Assembly: GCA_037367405.1 (NCBI GenBank) | Contig: JAZKJV010003276.1 | Location: 186,001-250,000 of the forward strand | Length of the DNA stretch: 64,000 nt | Source: Ottelia alismoides | Taxonomy: Eukaryota; Streptophyta; Magnoliopsida; Alismatales; Hydrocharitaceae | Reading direction: 5' to 3' | Shown here: positions 11,766-23,190 of the stretch, piece after piece | Position numbering within the stretch: position 1 is the stretch's first letter | Layout: every line of letters begins with the position of its first letter | Program-made: the position numbers and the translations under genes | Notes under the pieces: generated by a model | Told to the model about the DNA's origin: nothing | What the model saw: only the letters and a program-made list of their open reading frames with translations | The model's database searches: none

Positions 11766-13264
11766 CTACTCAGATTCTTCACTCTCGTCGCTCTCCTCCT
11801 CACTCTCCTCATCATCGCCGAGTTGTGCAGGTTGTACATGTGGCATGGCTTGGCTTTGAAGACGGCTTATATAGGACATGACATTCGCCATGTCCAAATG
11901 CATCTTGGCCATCTCTTCATCTTGTGTAGACATCTTTGCCTTAACTTCGCGCAACTCCCTCTCCATCTCTCTTTCTCTCTGGCACCCTTGCGAGGAAGAC
12001 TGTGACCCACTTGCACAACCCATTCCGTATCATGTACGGATCGTTTCTCCACATCTTCTGCAACGGATGCGTCCACTGTGTTCTGAACTAGTGGCTTGAC
12101 GGAAAGCATCATCGGCCGACAATGGAGGAGTGCTCGTCCCCGTGCTATCTAGCGAGGACGTGGTAGAGAGCCTAATCATTTCTTCCTGCATGTATAGAAA
12201 TATTAAATATTTTCAATATATTAACATAAGTCATTCTATAAATTAAAAATAAATATTACTTACATGAATTGGTGTGTAGGCGTCATCAACCCACTGCACT
12301 TCTCCTCCTAAATCTCGGCTCTTTGACCCAGCAAAAACCTCTATGCGGGTCATTTCTCTTTCGTTATCCCTCAACTTAAAAAACGTAAAAGAAGTTTTTA
12401 AAATAAATTCTACACTTAATCTTAATCATTCTATAATTTTTTTAAATACTTACAAAGTCATTCTTCAATTGGTTGGTGTTCTTCCTTCCCATCTTATGGG
12501 TGGACCGAAAGCCTTTGGAGCGATTCGCCGTATTTTGGTAGAAATCGACTGAAATTAAACAAAGTTAGTACAAACATAAAACAAATAATTAATAAAAAAT
12601 ATACATACCGCGAACTCCTCACTGGACCAAAAATTAATCAACTCCCTCCATTGATCTGGTGTAACACCAGGTGGGACGTTCTGCACAAGCTGCTCATATG
12701 GAATCTGGGGGTTATAATACTAAAGATAGAAAAATAAATATCGTCAATCTTAAATCTTTTGTTATAAAAATATAAATATCTTGGTACCTTCACCTTTATG
12801 CGTCCCTTGTATCGATGCAACAACTCAGCGTCATGCGAGAGAATCTGGGAATCGACATGAGCATTTCGTTCTCATGTAAAGACAGCCTTATACAACAAAT
12901 ATAATAAACATTAGTATAATAAAATAGTAAAAAATCATTTTTTGATTTTAAAATACCTCCAAATCAGAAAGTATGGCAGCCTTGACAGCATAAGAAAGCT
13001 GTCGAAAGTCGTGGGCAGTGATGGGGACACGCGCACGAACAACCTGGCCAAGGTAGCTCTGAAACTCCGTGGAGTTCTCTCCTACCGCATCTCCGCCAAC
13101 AATACGTACATGTACATCTGCCCGGGTGCAAGATGATCCAAGAATCTACACTGAGACGGTCCACGTCGTCTATGGGTACCTCCACTGCCTGCATCAGAAG
13201 AACCTCCCTGTGGCTGCTGAGGAGGTTCAGGAACCTCCCGAATACGTCTAGGTCTAGGAGCCAT
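11766..13264 (-). pseudogene. CACTA second gene, Transposase_24-like protein (spliced, broken)
   Basis: Minus-strand exon pieces read in order as a plant En/Spm Transposase_24 protein. The start MAPRPRRIREVPEPPQQPQG (13264 down) leads to EFQSYLGQVVRARVPI and a donor GT near 12961. Next come YNPQIPYEQLVQNVPPGVTP and QWRELINFWSSEEFA (about 12715-12610), FYQNTANRSKGFRSTHKMGR (about 12545-12485), LRDNEREMTRIEVFAGSKSR (about 12370-12310), and an exon from about 12185. The last exon ends in a charged coiled coil with a repeated pattern (REVKAKMSTQDEEMAKMH) and an acidic E/S-rich tail ending at 11766. GT/AG-like borders separate the exons. Two lesions are visible: a frame change near 13090 and an in-frame TGA just before MGCASGSQS (about 12025). 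In the family this protein binds subterminal repeats. Family assignment is strong, exact exon limits are not. Confidence 0.82.
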
Positions 13265-13386
13265 CTCTGCAATTCAAAAGTAGTTATTTTAAAAAAATAC
13301 ATTTAGATAGATCCGAATAAATTCAATTATTTGAATACAAAATAAAAAATAGCATTACCTAGTATTGCTAGTACCAACGTCGTTGT

Positions 13387-14747
13387 CTAATACTTTATGA
13401 AAAAATCAATTGAGTTATTTTGGTATGCAACGTCATTGTCTAGTGCATCTTCCTCTTCGTTAACATCGAAGAAATCTCTTGGTGTTGTTCTAATGGGTAT
13501 AATCCATCCACTAACTGAGTTATCTGGAACATAGAAGACTTGTTCTACCTGACTGGCAAGCGCATACGGCTCATTGGTCTGCAACCGACTTGTTTGCTTT
13601 AAAGAGAGAACTCCATTTCTATCCTTCTTGTAACCTAATCCGACATGACCCAAAATTTTTTGTTCCATCCACATTGCGCTTCCTGATCGACGATTCAAAC
13701 TTAACCGGCGTCCAAATGACTGTCCATCAAAATTGTAATTATTTTCACTTCTTAACCATCTATGGCTTACAGGTAAGAAACGACGATGTTCCAAATAATA
13801 ATGTTACATACTCGCACTTAGCCTTGTCGAATGTGTTTTATCCATACAAACCAGACATGCGAGTTTACCTTTCGTACTCCATCCCGATAAATTAGCATAC
13901 GCGGGAAAGTCATTAATTGTCCACAATAAAGAAGGACACATTGTAAAGAACTCTTTCTTTACCGCATCATACGTACTCACTCCAGAATTCCACAGAATCT
14001 TTAGTTAATCAATCAACGGTTGCATATATGTATCTACCGCATTACCTGGCCACTTTGGACCAGGTATCAATAACGACATCAACATAAAAGAAGATGTCAT
14101 TGACATCCATGGTGGCCGATTATATGTAACAAGTATTACATGCCAAATAGAGTAACTCGTACTCATGTTTCCGAATGGATTAAAACCGTCGGAAGCAAGA
14201 CCAATCGTACGTTTCTTACTTTTTAAGAAAACGATGGATACATTTCGTCGAATTTCCTCCATTCTTCTGTATCTGATGGATGTTGCATAACACCAGTTAC
14301 ATCTTTCTTTTTGATATTACTGTGCCATATCATCATTCTAGTTGTTCTTTCATATGAATATAATCGCTGTAATTGGGGAATCAAAGGAAAGAACCGTAAA
14401 ATCTTCTCCGATTTTTTCCTCTTCGAATCATGACCCATATTCTTATATCTGCTACTTTTGCAGTCAGGACATGTATCTAAGTTTGAATAATCCTTCTAAT
14501 ATAAAATGCAGTCTTTCGGACATGCGTCAATTTTCTTGTAGTTTAGTCCAAGTGCGCGAAATCTTGACTTAACGTCCTTCCAGTCATTTGGAAAATTTTC
14601 TGGATTATTTAATAAGGTCCTAATCAACTGTAAGACGTCTGTCATCGTAACCGCTGTACACCGAGACGGGACGGTCAACCTACAACCGTCCCCTATACTA
14701 GTATAGGGGACCGTTGCTACATGCCCGTCCCCAATAAGCGTCCTCAA
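13387..14747 (-). pseudogene. CACTA tnp2-type transposase, internally deleted
   Basis: Read on the minus strand from about 14600, this matches the N-terminal and core parts of plant CACTA transposases (Transposase family tnp2). DVKSRFRALGLNYKKIDACP comes first, followed by a cysteine pair near 14470. The core includes LQRLYSYERTTRMMIWH, VTGVMQHPSDTEEWRKFD and the hallmark TIGLASDGFNPFGNMSTSYS (about 14205-14145), then SLLIPGPKWPGNAVDTYMQP. The reading continues as FFTMCPSLLWTINDFPAYAN (about 13955-13895) and HRRFLP (13788). It then jumps to a C-terminal piece, QVEQVFYVPDNSVSGWIIPI (about 13560-13500). Several hundred residues normally between these parts are missing, and there are stops and frame changes. 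It would have cut and joined the CACTA ends. It cannot do so now. Confidence 0.85.
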
Positions 14748-14770
14748 AGGCCGTCCAGTTTGTAGTGATT

Positions 14771-15540
14771 ACTATCGTGTGTAAATAATATTCGTATCAT
14801 GCATAATTGCATAAAATAAGGAGCCAAAAATCCACGTAAAGTAACCTAAAAAGTAGCTAACTTTCCTGATTTTTAATTAATTCATCCTAACTCTGATTGA
14901 CCAAAACCACTTCCATTGTGTAGATATCACTAACAAGAATAAAGGAAAATGCAAAAAAATGCTAATTTAAATAAGTGACAAAAAACCCAAAATCTAGTTT
15001 CACATCAGAAGGACAACAACACACATATCTTCCTCATACATTGTCCAATTTTAGTCTACTCAATTTTAAAGTACTCTGTTTTCAAATACCTTCAAAACAA
15101 TGACCAAATTCATAAAATCGGAGCTCATATGTGAAAGTTGGGTCCGTCCCTCTTTTGCGCATTTTATCTTTTTGCAATTTTTGACTCGAGTTTTTATGTA
15201 CATAATTAACCCATTTTATTTTATTTCCTTTTCATTTGTCTTCTTTGATGAAAGTTTTATCACGTGGCATAAAAATCTAAATCCAAATCAAGGTTGAAAT
15301 CAAAGGAACTGACTGTGTCCGAGTAACCTTTGTTAGTCTGTACAAAAATCTCTTATTTTGTACTTCTATTTTATTCTCCTATTTTATTTAATTATTAAAA
15401 AACTAAAAAATATTAATGTATAAATAAGTATCCTTTATTTTGTCAATTTTTTTCAAAATTTTATCATCTTTAAAAATGACTAAAAACTTGCAAAACCACA
15501 AAAAACGGTTTTCTATACACATGGAAAATCACAAAAATAC
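14771..15540. repeat. AT-rich repeat shared with 54.7-57.8 kb
   Basis: No gene. The phrase GCATAAAATAAGGAGCCAA (about 14809) recurs near 57720, and the stretch around ACAATGTCCAATTT...GAGCTCATATGTGAAA (about 15040-15140) recurs at about 56285-56380 in the same orientation. It is dispersed Athila/Tat-type untranslated or LTR sequence. Its first 25-30 bases may still be LINE sequence continuing after the CACTA target duplication. Confidence 0.6.
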
Positions 15541-15574
15541 CACTTTGTACAGATGGCCTCTCTTGCTTCATGTT

Positions 15575-15623
15575 CCTTCATGAAAGTTGTAGCTCTCGTT
15601 GAGACGAACAACTTTCATGAAGG
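15575..15623. repeat. Perfect 16-bp-arm palindrome in LTR-like unit
   Basis: Arms CCTTCATGAAAGTTGT (15575-15590) and ACAACTTTCATGAAGG (15608-15623) match perfectly around a 17-base loop. It is the counterpart of the hairpin at 2705-2749. Confidence 0.9.
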
Positions 15624-15731
15624 AAAATTTTCGATCCGAGGCATCCTTCTATTTCTTTTCTATTTTTCTTTCCACCTTATTTTTTGAAAATTTTTGGTGA
15701 CACGGGGCAGCCTCTGGGCGTGACACGCGTC

Positions 15732-15732
<1 letters not shown>

Positions 15733-15789
<57 letters not shown>

Positions 15790-15798
15790 TCTCTCCCA
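15733..15798. repeat. (CT)n microsatellite
   Basis: A nearly pure CT run of about 60 bases, interrupted once by TTT and once near its end by TTC. It sits at the start of a C-rich LTR-like segment. A shorter GA run lies at about 17791-17813. Confidence 0.95.
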
Positions 15799-15799
15799 T

Positions 15800-16570
15800 G
15801 TCACGTGCCTAGCACATCACCCAGCCATCTCCTCCCACTCTCTTCAATCACGTGTAGAGCACGCGACCCTGGCCCTTCGTCCTCCTCCCTCTTGCGATCG
15901 ACCGTTACCCACCACTGTAACGCCCTCCGCTTTCACTCGCCCCAACCGTTACGAGCTCTCCCTCGTTTCGCGTAACCCTCACCTCCGCCTATAAAACCAA
16001 ATGCCCTTCGCCTTCTCTCTGCATCTGCCATTCCCCTTGTAAGAGCCGGTGACAACGACTTACTGAACCTCAGGCGCGATCCAAGGGGTGGATCTGCTCC
16101 TCCCTTGCTGCACCGACCTCCAGGAAGCTACAAGGCTTCTTCGAGCCCTTCGCCAGCTCGAATCAAGGCAAAAACAAAGTCCTCATTTGAGGAGTACAAC
16201 CTCCCAGGTGAATCTGATCTACTCCTCCTTGCTTTCTGCCTCCTTCCCACCTTCACACCATTGACTGAACCCTCTTCCTTTGCTCGCTTCCGCTGCACAC
16301 CTCCGTTGCCATCAGCCGAAATCGCTGTGTCCACAACTCCGTGCTTGATAAATCTCAAATACATCATGCTAAAATCTAATTATTATTCTCCTTTCTTAAA
16401 CAATTCAATAAAAATTGTAATTAAATCACAAATCTTAACTTGTATTATACTATGAATACTCTATTTATAATTAACCTATATCTAGCCCTATTTCATTGTA
16501 TTTAATCACTAACCCTTTTTCTTTATTTTTATATTTTATTAAAACCCCTAAAAATTAGATTAATTGTTGT
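15800..16570 (+). repeat. C-rich then AT-rich part of LTR-like unit
   Basis: Non-coding in my reading. CT/C-rich sequence with a possible TATA element (CCTATAAAACC at about 15990) is followed by a purine/pyrimidine-skewed stretch that gives a 116-codon open frame (16105-16455), which I do not consider real. It then becomes AT-rich. The composition profile repeats that of the 2.8-5.5 kb LTR. Confidence 0.45.
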
Positions 16571-16574
16571 ATAT

Positions 16575-19191
16575 ATATTTTTTGACTTTTAAAAGAAATA
16601 AAAAATAAAAAAATCTCAAAACCACAAAAGCAATGTTTTTACCTATAAAAATACCCCCAAAATACACCTTTATATAAATGACTTATTTTGGTTTTTTTAC
16701 AGAATTTTCTTTATTTAATTAATTTTTGAATTTTCTGAAGCGGCCACGTGGCGCTCTCTGTAGCTGCCAAGCGACCGCTTCCTCTTCTGCCACTTGGCCT
16801 CCCTTCTGACCGTTGGATTTGCTTCTACCCACCTCCATCGCAGTCCTTCCTATTCCCTTCTCTTCTAGCAGTTAGATCCTATCTCCAGATGCAATCTCAT
16901 CTATCCCCGCCTGCTCTAACCTCAGCCGCCCAAGCTTCCTCCCATCCGACGGCTCTCCACTCGCCATGTCGTCCTTTCATCCTCAACCCTCAGGTCAGAC
17001 TCCCACGTCGTTCATCACCGCATCGCCCCTCCGTCGCTAGATCAGATCTGATGATCTGATCTCAACCCCTCACCCACGCTTCAATCCCAACTGTCCTCCT
17101 CCAAACATCTCCTTCCCCCATCCATTACACCTCGCAGCCAACCATCCCCTTCCATTTTTGGAGCTCACCTCGACTGCCCTCTCCATAACGTAAGTCACTC
17201 CCTCCGTAGCCCTATCTTCCTTCATCCACGCGCAACCATTAAAGCACTAATCCCGTGCCTTCATTCCCTCCAATCTACCGTTACACTCATCAGCACCACC
17301 ACCGGTAACCACCCCTTCCTCCGCCTATAAAAACCCTGCTCCGCCTCCATCCCTACTCATCCACCATTCCACGAAGCCCGACCTAGCCCTTCTTCACCTC
17401 CCCGTGACAGGGGGAGGTTGAATCAAAGTGGCGATTATGGTCAATACTTCAGGTGTGATCCTTGACCGCCATGGCTAAGCCACGATGCTCAGCCACCGTT
17501 GAGCTCGTTGGACTGGCTACCCAACATGTGCGATGAACCCGAGGACCACGCAGGCCCCTCATCCCAAGCCAAGTCCGCCCGTCGGTGACTCTCTCGAATC
17601 CTCCAGGTTTGTGCCTATGTTTTTTCTCTTGTTTTCTCGAATTTTACCCACCGCCTACAACCATCCCCACCATCGCCTGACCGTCTCACGAGCTCCTCCA
17701 CTCATCCCTCACCTTCGCCAGTCACTCCGCTTACCCCCTTCCCCTCTCTAGACCCCCGATCTCCTCCGTTCCACCTCCTCTTTGACTCGCCAGAGAGAGA
17801 GAGAGAGAGAGAGAGCGCTCAGGTCCTCCATTCTCTCCGCTCGCATGGACCACCACTCCATTCTCCAAATACACACTAGAAACTTCGGTTATTACTAACG
17901 CCTGCAGGATGCATCCTCTTCAATGGCCGGGAGTTGGTCGGAGCTCACTTCACCAGCTCCACCTCCGATGACCCCACATCATCAGACCCATCCTGACCTC
18001 GTCTGCTGCCCGCCTTCGTCCGAAATTCAATGTCAAAGCTCCAGTGACCCTCCTCGACCATTAGATTGCATGGGGAGGCATGACGGAGCTTTGACAACCT
18101 CGCTAGAGCTCTGAACGCGCCGCCTCCAAGTGAAGGAGGAGCTATAGGTGTCATTGGATGGCGTCCTTGCGGTGACCATCCAACGATTCAGAGAAGGCTA
18201 CGTCACCCCCTCCGAGGCAACGAGGCTCGGGCGGCCCGAGCCAAGCATTGAAGCGCCCAGAATCATCCATGCGGCCCGAGCCTCAACCAACCCTCGATCC
18301 TAGCCTCCGCATGTGCCCAACACGTGCAAGCTAGGTAATTTGCAGCCGAACCCCCGAACCTTTCTAGAATTACATTAAGATCCCCAACGCGTGTGTCACA
18401 GGCGCGCTTTGGATTTTTGCACAAATATCCTGATGAGTTTCATTATTTGTAGAATGGTCCCTCTGCGTAAAAGGGAAAATTACATAGGGACACCCTGATT
18501 TTTGTTATTTGCAAATAGGTCCCTCCAGGGACCTATTTGCAGTATTTGTCATTTTATTTTCATGCATTTTATTACATTTATGCCCTTTACATTGTTTCTT
18601 TCATATCTTGAGCATTTTAGATCCAAATTAAATGATTTCAGTTTCATTTTGAAGCTTATTCGATTCTCTATCTAATGGCATCTGAATTTCTTGATTCGAC
18701 ACTAAATTAAATGTGATGATTTTTTATGAAATGTAGTGTCTCTTGCTCTATAAATCTCTGCCATTAATAGATGCTTACTCTTGATTTTGATGCTTGATTT
18801 TATTCTGAAATTGATCCTTAATCTATTGCTCATGGATTTAATATTTTTAGGGCTTATTTGTACATTCTTAGATTGCATGCATGGCATCTCACTTTTAATT
18901 GCATTTAAAAATCAAATAAAAAGACATGCATCCTTCCTTGCATTATTTCATCTGCATATTATTTTGCATCTGCATGAAGACCTTGAACTAGAAAATACTC
19001 ACTCTTGAATTAAATAATATTTTTCGGTAAATAGAAGAAGAGGCTTGTGTTCCTTTGTTCGACCTTGGTATACTTGCGAAGTAAAATAACTTCCAAGTAT
19101 TTGAAGGTGTGGTTTTTGCATGATCCAAATTTGCCCCTTGTACTACGATAACATGACATTATTAAAGAGGCATATTTTCACGTTCATCAGT
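16575..19191 (+). repeat. LTR-like unit ending CACGTTCATCA (first copy)
   Basis: The start resembles 2585 onward (AAATCTCAAAACCACAAAAG, then AAAATACCCCCAAAA). It is followed by CGGCCACGTGGCG (16740), then C-rich sequence with GTGACAGGGGGAGGTTG (17403), the counterpart of ATGACAGGGGGAGGTTG at 3568. The AT-rich tail carries TTCGACCTTGGTATACTTGC (about 19059) and TTATTAAAGAGG before the CACGTTCATCA end. The matching order across copies supports one LTR family. No primer-binding site follows, so this copy is a solo or fused LTR. Open frames inside (for example 16748-17059) look compositional. Confidence 0.6.
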
Positions 19192-20878
19192 GCTCGACTG
19201 CAGACCTTCACCCTCGAGCACCTCCGCATCGTACGCCCTCGACCTCCGCTTTCCGGCGTTCAGTCGCCTCGGCAGCTCCATTGCAAGTTCGCCGAATACC
19301 CCTCCACCTATAGTCATGTGTCTACAGAGGTGGAGAGACAGCTCCGTCGCACGCCTAGGATGCACCTCCGACCGAGGCACTTGCCGCCCTCGCTCCATCG
19401 CCTCGACATCCTCTCCACCGGCCTGCCTTCGCCTCCACCGCACCGAGCTCTGCCTCTCCTCCGCTGCACCTCATCTCCAGTGGCCGTTGGATCGGGCTAT
19501 AGGCCCTTGATCCGACGGTCCACCAACCGCCACATGTCTTTCCTAAGCCTCGGCCCCAGCCTCGAGGCCCGAACCCTCCGAAGCACTTCAAAGCTCCACG
19601 TGTAGGATAGACCCACCGAGCCGTCGCCTATACACCCTAGGCTCAGCTCAGCCGCCTGAACCTCCACTTCATGTGTGAAGCACATGGCATAGGGGAAAAA
19701 TGCACCTGCCTCCCTACCATTCCAGAAAATTACAAAAAGGCCCATGCTAGTAGCCGACGCCAGCATCACATGCCTCGCACGTGATGTTCGGGAAAATTTG
19801 CACACAAGCCCTCGTGGTTTGAAGATTTTACAAAAAGGCCCTACCAACCGAGGAACGTGGTCCGCATGTGCGTCTATGGACAATTTGCATATCAGGCCCA
19901 TGGACATTTTTCAAAATTGCATATAAGTCCTCCAGGGGTTGTTTTGAGCATTTAGTCCCTGACATTTCAATTGAGTATATCTTCTCCATATGAACTCAGA
20001 TTTTTATGCACAATATGTCGTTTTGAAGTTATTTCCGTGCTATTTCATAGTATATATCTTGTGGACAGATCAAGGGCTGGTTTTTGATGATATTATTTGA
20101 ACTTCTTGATACATGTAGGCTGATTTCTGACATCTTGTGCAATACTTAATTGAGAAGATTAATGATCTGTTTTGTAGGGATGATAACGAGGATTTTAGTT
20201 TGATCAGTCCTTTTTATTACTGACAATCATTCTTTGGGGACTTAATTTCGGCAAGGGACTTGATTATCGAGATTTTATTTGATTAACTCTCTTTTTAATA
20301 GTGTCGATCCTTCTTCGAGGAATTAATCTTTGCAGGGGACTTAATTGAGAAGAAATTTGATTCAATCTATTCCTTTGATATCATTGATTCACTCTTCGAG
20401 GATTAAATCACAGCATTTTAGAGGACATATAATCTTCTTAAAAAATCACCGTATTTGTAGTATTATTCATTGTTTAACTTCCATGCAACTTGAATTCAAT
20501 TGGACAAATTATCATCTCGATTTTTTTGATCTGTGATTAACTTTGAGGATTTCTTGATCATATCATTTTTGGATTGGAAATACAAAATCACAGATCATGA
20601 GCTTGATTATTTTCTTTATTTATTTCTTTGCATCTCTTCTCTTTCTTTTCGTTTCTCTTTATTTTCTGGCACATAAATTGACCTAACATTTAATTAGTTA
20701 TTTAAATTAATTTAAAACCAAGCAACTAGAAATAGTTTGTTCCCTATGTTCGACCTTGGTATCTTGCCAAGTAAGAATTGTTCCACAACATTCGAAGATT
20801 GTGATTTTTGATCAATTACTTTTCATCTTTTTATACTACAATATTATATTATTAAAGAGGTGAAAATCACGTTCATCA
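19192..20878 (+). repeat. LTR-like unit ending CACGTTCATCA (second copy)
   Basis: It begins directly after the first unit's end with a C-rich block (19192-19640). Next come phrases such as AATTTGCATATCAGGCCC and CATATAAGTCCTCCAGGG, an AT-rich stretch, TTCGACCTTGGTATCTTGCC (20750), TTATTAAAGAGG and the same terminal CACGTTCATCA (20868-20878). Immediately after, LINE coding sequence resumes, so 20878 is a true insertion boundary. The expected 5-bp target duplication would be CTCTT, and I could not find its partner upstream. Confidence 0.6.
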
Positions 20879-21690
20879 CTCTTAACATGATTAAGGCTAC
20901 GCACTTCCAAAACAAACAAGTGCCAACAATTGTAAATTCAAATTGAAATGATTCTTTGGTTTGCAAGGCGAGTAAAGCGGGTTCCAAAGCAATTGGGGAG
21001 GCCTCTTATAAAAAGGTAAATAATGGTCTTGACTCGCTTTTCTGACTAGATCCCGATAAATGAATTCACACCTCTCAAATTTTACTTTCACGAAATATGG
21101 GAATATGCATGAAATAAGAGAGATTCATGGGTTGAGGCTCTTATAAAACTCCAAGCCCCAAACAATTGGCTCATGAGTATACATAACCGATTGCCATTGG
21201 GGCTTTCAAGCGATTGCCTCCCTAAAATATGACCAGGGTTTTGCAACTTAACCAAGAGGAGGATGAGATAATTTTTCCTAAAAAGGAACTGATTAACAAT
21301 CCTCCACAAATCAATTCTATCATATTTTTGTTAATGGAGGGATTGGCTCATCTTTTGCCCCGCAACTATGGAAGAAACTCTTCCATCCAAGGGTTTCATA
21401 CTTTCTATGGCTGGTCCTACATCGAAAGTATGAAACTCAGGAGGGCCTCCACAAAAGTGGATTAGAGTGGGTGAGCCGGTGCTATCTATGCAAAAAGAAA
21501 GGCTGAAACAATGAATCACATTATTTGCACTCGCTCCTTTACAAAATCTATCATCATACAGTTAGGGGAAGAAGCTTGAATGGACAAGCTTTATGACACT
21601 CATAGATCTGAGATACCCGTTTACACATCACTCATAGTATCATGTTTGCTAGAGATTGTATTAGAGTACCAAAAATGAGGAAAAAAATTT
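20879..21690 (+). mobile_element. L1-type LINE ORF2, C-terminal portion (broken)
   Basis: Degenerate frames match the end of a plant L1 ORF2. The clearest is the zf-RVT-like segment near 21490-21560, with AKRKAETMNHIICTRSFTKS preceded by a decayed cysteine pair. Upstream pieces such as RFMG.GSYKTPSPKQLAHEY (about 21120-21175) correspond to the W.....L region before the zinc finger. Stops are frequent. It continues the LINE interrupted at 10574 and stops near 21690, where an unrelated AT-rich insertion begins. Confidence 0.7.
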
Positions 21691-22369
21691 CACATTTCAA
21701 ATGACACTCGCAATTAAGTAACAAACCATATAACTATAACGTGTCACAAATTTATATTGCATCAATTTCCATATAAATTAATATATAACAAAAGAAATCG
21801 CATTATGTACATGTATTCTAAATTGTAGCAGAAGAGAAGAAAATCATTAATAATGTCTTGGACAAAGACTATAACATGTGCACCGGACAAGATTTACCAT
21901 GAAAGATCATGTTCAATTGCCATAATACCACAATGCAGGTGCTTATTCTGCAACCCATGCATTAGGGAGAAAAGAACATCAACAAAAGTTGAGCACAATC
22001 TTATTAATTAAAAATAATAGGTAATTCAATGGCTCCAAAAGAAAGCAAGTAGATAGAATTTGACAATTAAATTTAACGAGTTATTTGCATAGAAACCGAT
22101 TTTCAAGTTTGTTCCATATGTGAGCCCTTGACTTACTCGCCCTACCTCAATTACCCATATTTGACATTTTCACACATATACACACATATTATGATACACA
22201 TTTAAGTTATCATTTTTTATTAATTATAATATATATTTGATGGATCTTGGTGATGTGGATGATGATTCTCTGTTCTGATCTTTGTCTTTGTCTAATCTCT
22301 CAGGCTTAGTGGATAGTATATGATATTGGTATTGTATATGGTGAGTTTCTTATTTTTATCTTTGTCCTT

Positions 22370-22965
22370 GTCAAATTATCAAGCCTAGTGGATAGTCTGT
22401 GATATTGGTTTGAGTGTGACCTGATACTATAACTCTAAGGCTTGAAGATTTCCTTAGGGTAGGAGGGGCCTCCATAGGCATGCGGTAGAGTATAATGCAT
22501 CATAACTAAATTACCAACATGTCCACTAGTTCTATCTAACCATCGTAGTTTCTAGTATAAAACCGTATAAGATTTACATTCTTCCTCATCCTATTTCAAA
22601 TCTTAATGATTCATTAATTCTTTGATTTATTAAATGCTTATTCTGATCGAGGTGGTCCAGATCTCTTGATTTATTCAATGATTATTATGATCGAGGTGAT
22701 CTAGATTATTTCCGATGTTTATGAGTCATGTGGATGGATCTTAGGAAGTATAGATGATGTATCTCATGTTCTGATTCTTTTCTTGTTAAATTTCTCAAGC
22801 TCAATGAATAGTGTGTGATCTTGGTTTAAGTGAGACCTCACACTATGACTCTAAGGCAGTAAGGAAGCCTAAGGATTGCCTCCGTAGGCATGTGGTGGGG
22901 TAAAGTGCATCCTAAATAATTTTCCAACCTGTCCACTAGCTTCTAAGACAACTGTAGTAATACCT
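22370..22965. repeat. Diverged direct duplication, offset about 415 bp
   Basis: The phrase AGTGGATAGTCTGTGATATTGG...GTGACCT...TATAACTCTAAGGC...CATAGGCATGCGG...CCACTAG at 22384-22530 recurs as AATGAATAGTGTGTGATCTTGG...GAGACCT...TATGACTCTAAGGC...CGTAGGCATGTGG...CCACTAG at 22802-22942. An additional partial copy precedes it near 22300. Confidence 0.75.
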
Positions 22966-23029
22966 CTTAGTCTGATAAGGATGATTTTCATAATGTGATC
23001 TTTTCTCTTCACCATGACCTACTGTCAGA

Positions 23030-23190
23030 ACTGTAACTAGATCAATTGAAACCAAGCTCAACTGTATCCAATTCATCTGTAATCAAGCTCCACTGTAAGT
23101 AAGCTCAACTAAAACCAACTCAATTGTAATCAAGATCTGTTGTAACCGAGCTCAACTGTAACTAACTCATCTGTAACCAAGCTCTCAAGA
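23030..23190. repeat. CTGTAACCAAGCTC-type minisatellite
   Basis: About ten short units variably spelling AACTGTAAC(C/T)AAGCTC or AACTCATCTGTAAC lie head to tail over about 160 bases. Units are 12-16 bases long and not in strict register. Confidence 0.75.

Larger units (their letters stand above)
10578..14767 (-). mobile_element. CACTA (En/Spm) DNA transposon, internally deleted
   Basis: A 4190-bp element begins CACTACAGG and ends TTTGTAGTG, the inverted CACTA terminus. It is flanked on both sides by ATT (10575-10577 and 14768-14770), the 3-bp target duplication expected of CACTA elements. The 10.6-11.55 kb end is packed with palindromic GGGACGGTTNNAACCGTCCC repeats. The opposite end has only a few. 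Two genes, both on the minus strand, are recognisable: a tnp2-type transposase with a large internal loss near the right end, and a Transposase_24-type second protein. Its left flank is LINE sequence, so it landed in the older LINE. Autonomous movement is unlikely because both genes are broken. Confidence 0.95.
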
